Below, piece by piece: positions 6,594 through 7,158 of a stretch of DNA of 7,158 bases. The stretch covers positions 25,750 through 32,907 of the forward strand of contig PALY01000076.1 of assembly GCA_002707085.1 (NCBI GenBank), in the 5' to 3' direction. The notes beneath the pieces were generated by a model. That model had not been told where the DNA came from and did no database searches. It saw only the letters and a program-made list of their open reading frames with translations. Within the stretch, counting starts at the first letter, position 1, and each line of letters starts with the position of its first letter. Source of the stretch: Deltaproteobacteria bacterium. Its GTDB lineage: Bacteria; Myxococcota_A; UBA796. A program made the translations under genes and the position numbers.

Positions 6594-7158
6594 TTAGCCA
6601 CCGTAATAAAGCAGAACGGTCATATCTGGACTTTCGTAACTGCTGATGTACATGTCATCTGCCGGGAAGTCGAGACCACTTAGGGTGAAACGACCGGTCG
6701 GCTCATCGCCGGAATCGCTGACAGCGTTCAGGAACATGGTGACTGAACCGTAGTTTGCCAACCATGTATTGCTCACAACCCGATCACCCATTTCGTCGGT
6801 ACACCAGTTTCGAGCCAGATTGCCACCGATCTCCAACGTTACACGCACATCTTCGTGCGGAAGGTTGGTGACGCGGCTGTGTGCATCTCCTTCGGCTTCT
6901 GCGACGACCCCTGGAACATATACCGTGAGACCGACGGTCTGGTCGGTTGAATAAACGTGCATCCAAGTATCGGAACATGCGACGGTTTCTGTCAGCAATG
7001 ACAGATAGTCTTCCGGCAACTCTTCACGGATGGGGAACGTTGGTTCTTCGTCTCCGGTATCGTCGGCATCGGCATCGGCATCGGTATCGGCATCGGCATC
7101 GGCATCGGCATCGGCATCGGCATCGGCATCGGCATCGGCATCGGCATCGGCATCGGCA
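6594..7158 (-). CDS. Probable surface or exported protein with Asp-Ala repeat linker, N-terminus outside the window
   Basis: The frame is open from the right edge of the window to TAA at 6594-6596, giving 187 visible codons. The visible N-terminal part is almost pure alternating Ala-Asp, ending ADADDTGDEEPTF. It is followed by an acidic hinge PIREELPEDYLS and a C-terminal domain of about 135 residues rich in beta-prone segments: TWMHVYSTDQTVGLTVYV, VRVTLEIGGNLARNWCTDE, VTMFLNAVSDSG and a closing MTVLLYYGG. Two cysteines (in ACSD and NWCTD) may form a disulfide. Proteins of this layout in Myxococcota-like bacteria usually start with a lipoprotein signal, and the acidic repeat acts as a spacer from the membrane; the signal itself is not visible here. 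A TTG at 7019 is not a likely start, because the frame continues upstream through the repeat. The function of the globular domain is unknown to me. Confidence 0.8.
   Translation of the reverse strand, partial: ADADADADADADADADADADADADTDADADADDTGDEEPTFPIREELPEDYLSLLTETVACSDTWMHVYSTDQTVGLTVYVPGVVAEAEGDAHSRVTNLPHEDVRVTLEIGGNLARNWCTDEMGDRVVSNTWLANYGSVTMFLNAVSDSGDEPTGRFTLSGLDFPADDMYISSYESPDMTVLLYYGG
7065..7158. repeat. GGCATC hexanucleotide tandem repeat (GCCGAT codons on the minus strand)
   Basis: About 15.7 copies of a 6-bp unit reach the window edge and continue beyond it. Only one unit deviates (GGTATC at 7083-7088, changing Ala to Thr). In the minus-strand gene it codes for (Ala-Asp)n. The near-perfect identity at DNA level, including the third codon bases, points to recent expansion by slippage, because protein-level selection alone would leave synonymous changes. 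Confidence 0.95.

Noticed and set aside
6594..7019. Start of the rightmost gene at TTG 7019
   Set aside because: The frame continues upstream through the Asp-Ala repeat to the window edge, which fits a lipoprotein-type linker; TTG 7019 lies just after the linker and would leave no export signal.

Overview
This window looks like bacterial chromosome at roughly half GC. It is densely packed, and most genes are on the minus strand. The organism is probably a Gram-negative bacterium: three proteins carry lipoprotein signal peptides, one carries a twin-arginine signal, and the last gene has a long Asp-Ala linker of a kind I associate with surface lipoproteins of Myxococcota-like (former deltaproteobacterial) lineages. 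That lineage guess is weak and rests on style, not on a marker gene. I see no rRNA, tRNA, IS element, CRISPR array or phage gene.

Left part (1-2176): pterin / 7-deazaguanine metabolism. A partial gene for a small secreted protein (1-437, minus) lies downstream of a type IB GTP cyclohydrolase, FolE2 (495-1628, minus). This FolE2 continues in the same reading frame into a complete XRE-type helix-turn-helix domain. Divergent from it, across 98 bp, is a QueD/PTPS-family 6-carboxytetrahydropterin synthase (1727-2176, plus). The two enzymes would catalyse consecutive steps: GTP to 7,8-dihydroneopterin triphosphate, then to 6-carboxytetrahydropterin, towards preQ0/queuosine. The spacer carries a TTGCC-N6-GGCAA palindrome that could be the operator for the fused DNA-binding domain. 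The FolE2-XRE fusion is the most unusual object in the window.

Middle part (2196-5773, minus): a tightly coupled three-gene operon whose products are all predicted to be exported. It encodes a Tat-signal His-rich protein resembling DUF6969, a lipoprotein form of the DUF255/SSP411 (YyaL, SPATA20-like) thioredoxin-fold protein, and a cysteine-rich lipoprotein with 16 cysteines besides the lipidated one. Genes 1 and 2 overlap as ATGA, and genes 2 and 3 are 3 bp apart. A thioredoxin-like CxxC protein placed next to a Cys-rich export substrate suggests, as inference only, a shared role in the cell envelope.

Right part (5812-7158): a plus-strand lipoprotein with an EF-hand-like acidic loop starts only 38 bp from the operon. 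It converges on a minus-strand gene whose N-terminal part lies beyond the window. That gene's visible start is an almost perfect GCCGAT hexanucleotide tandem repeat coding for (Asp-Ala)n.
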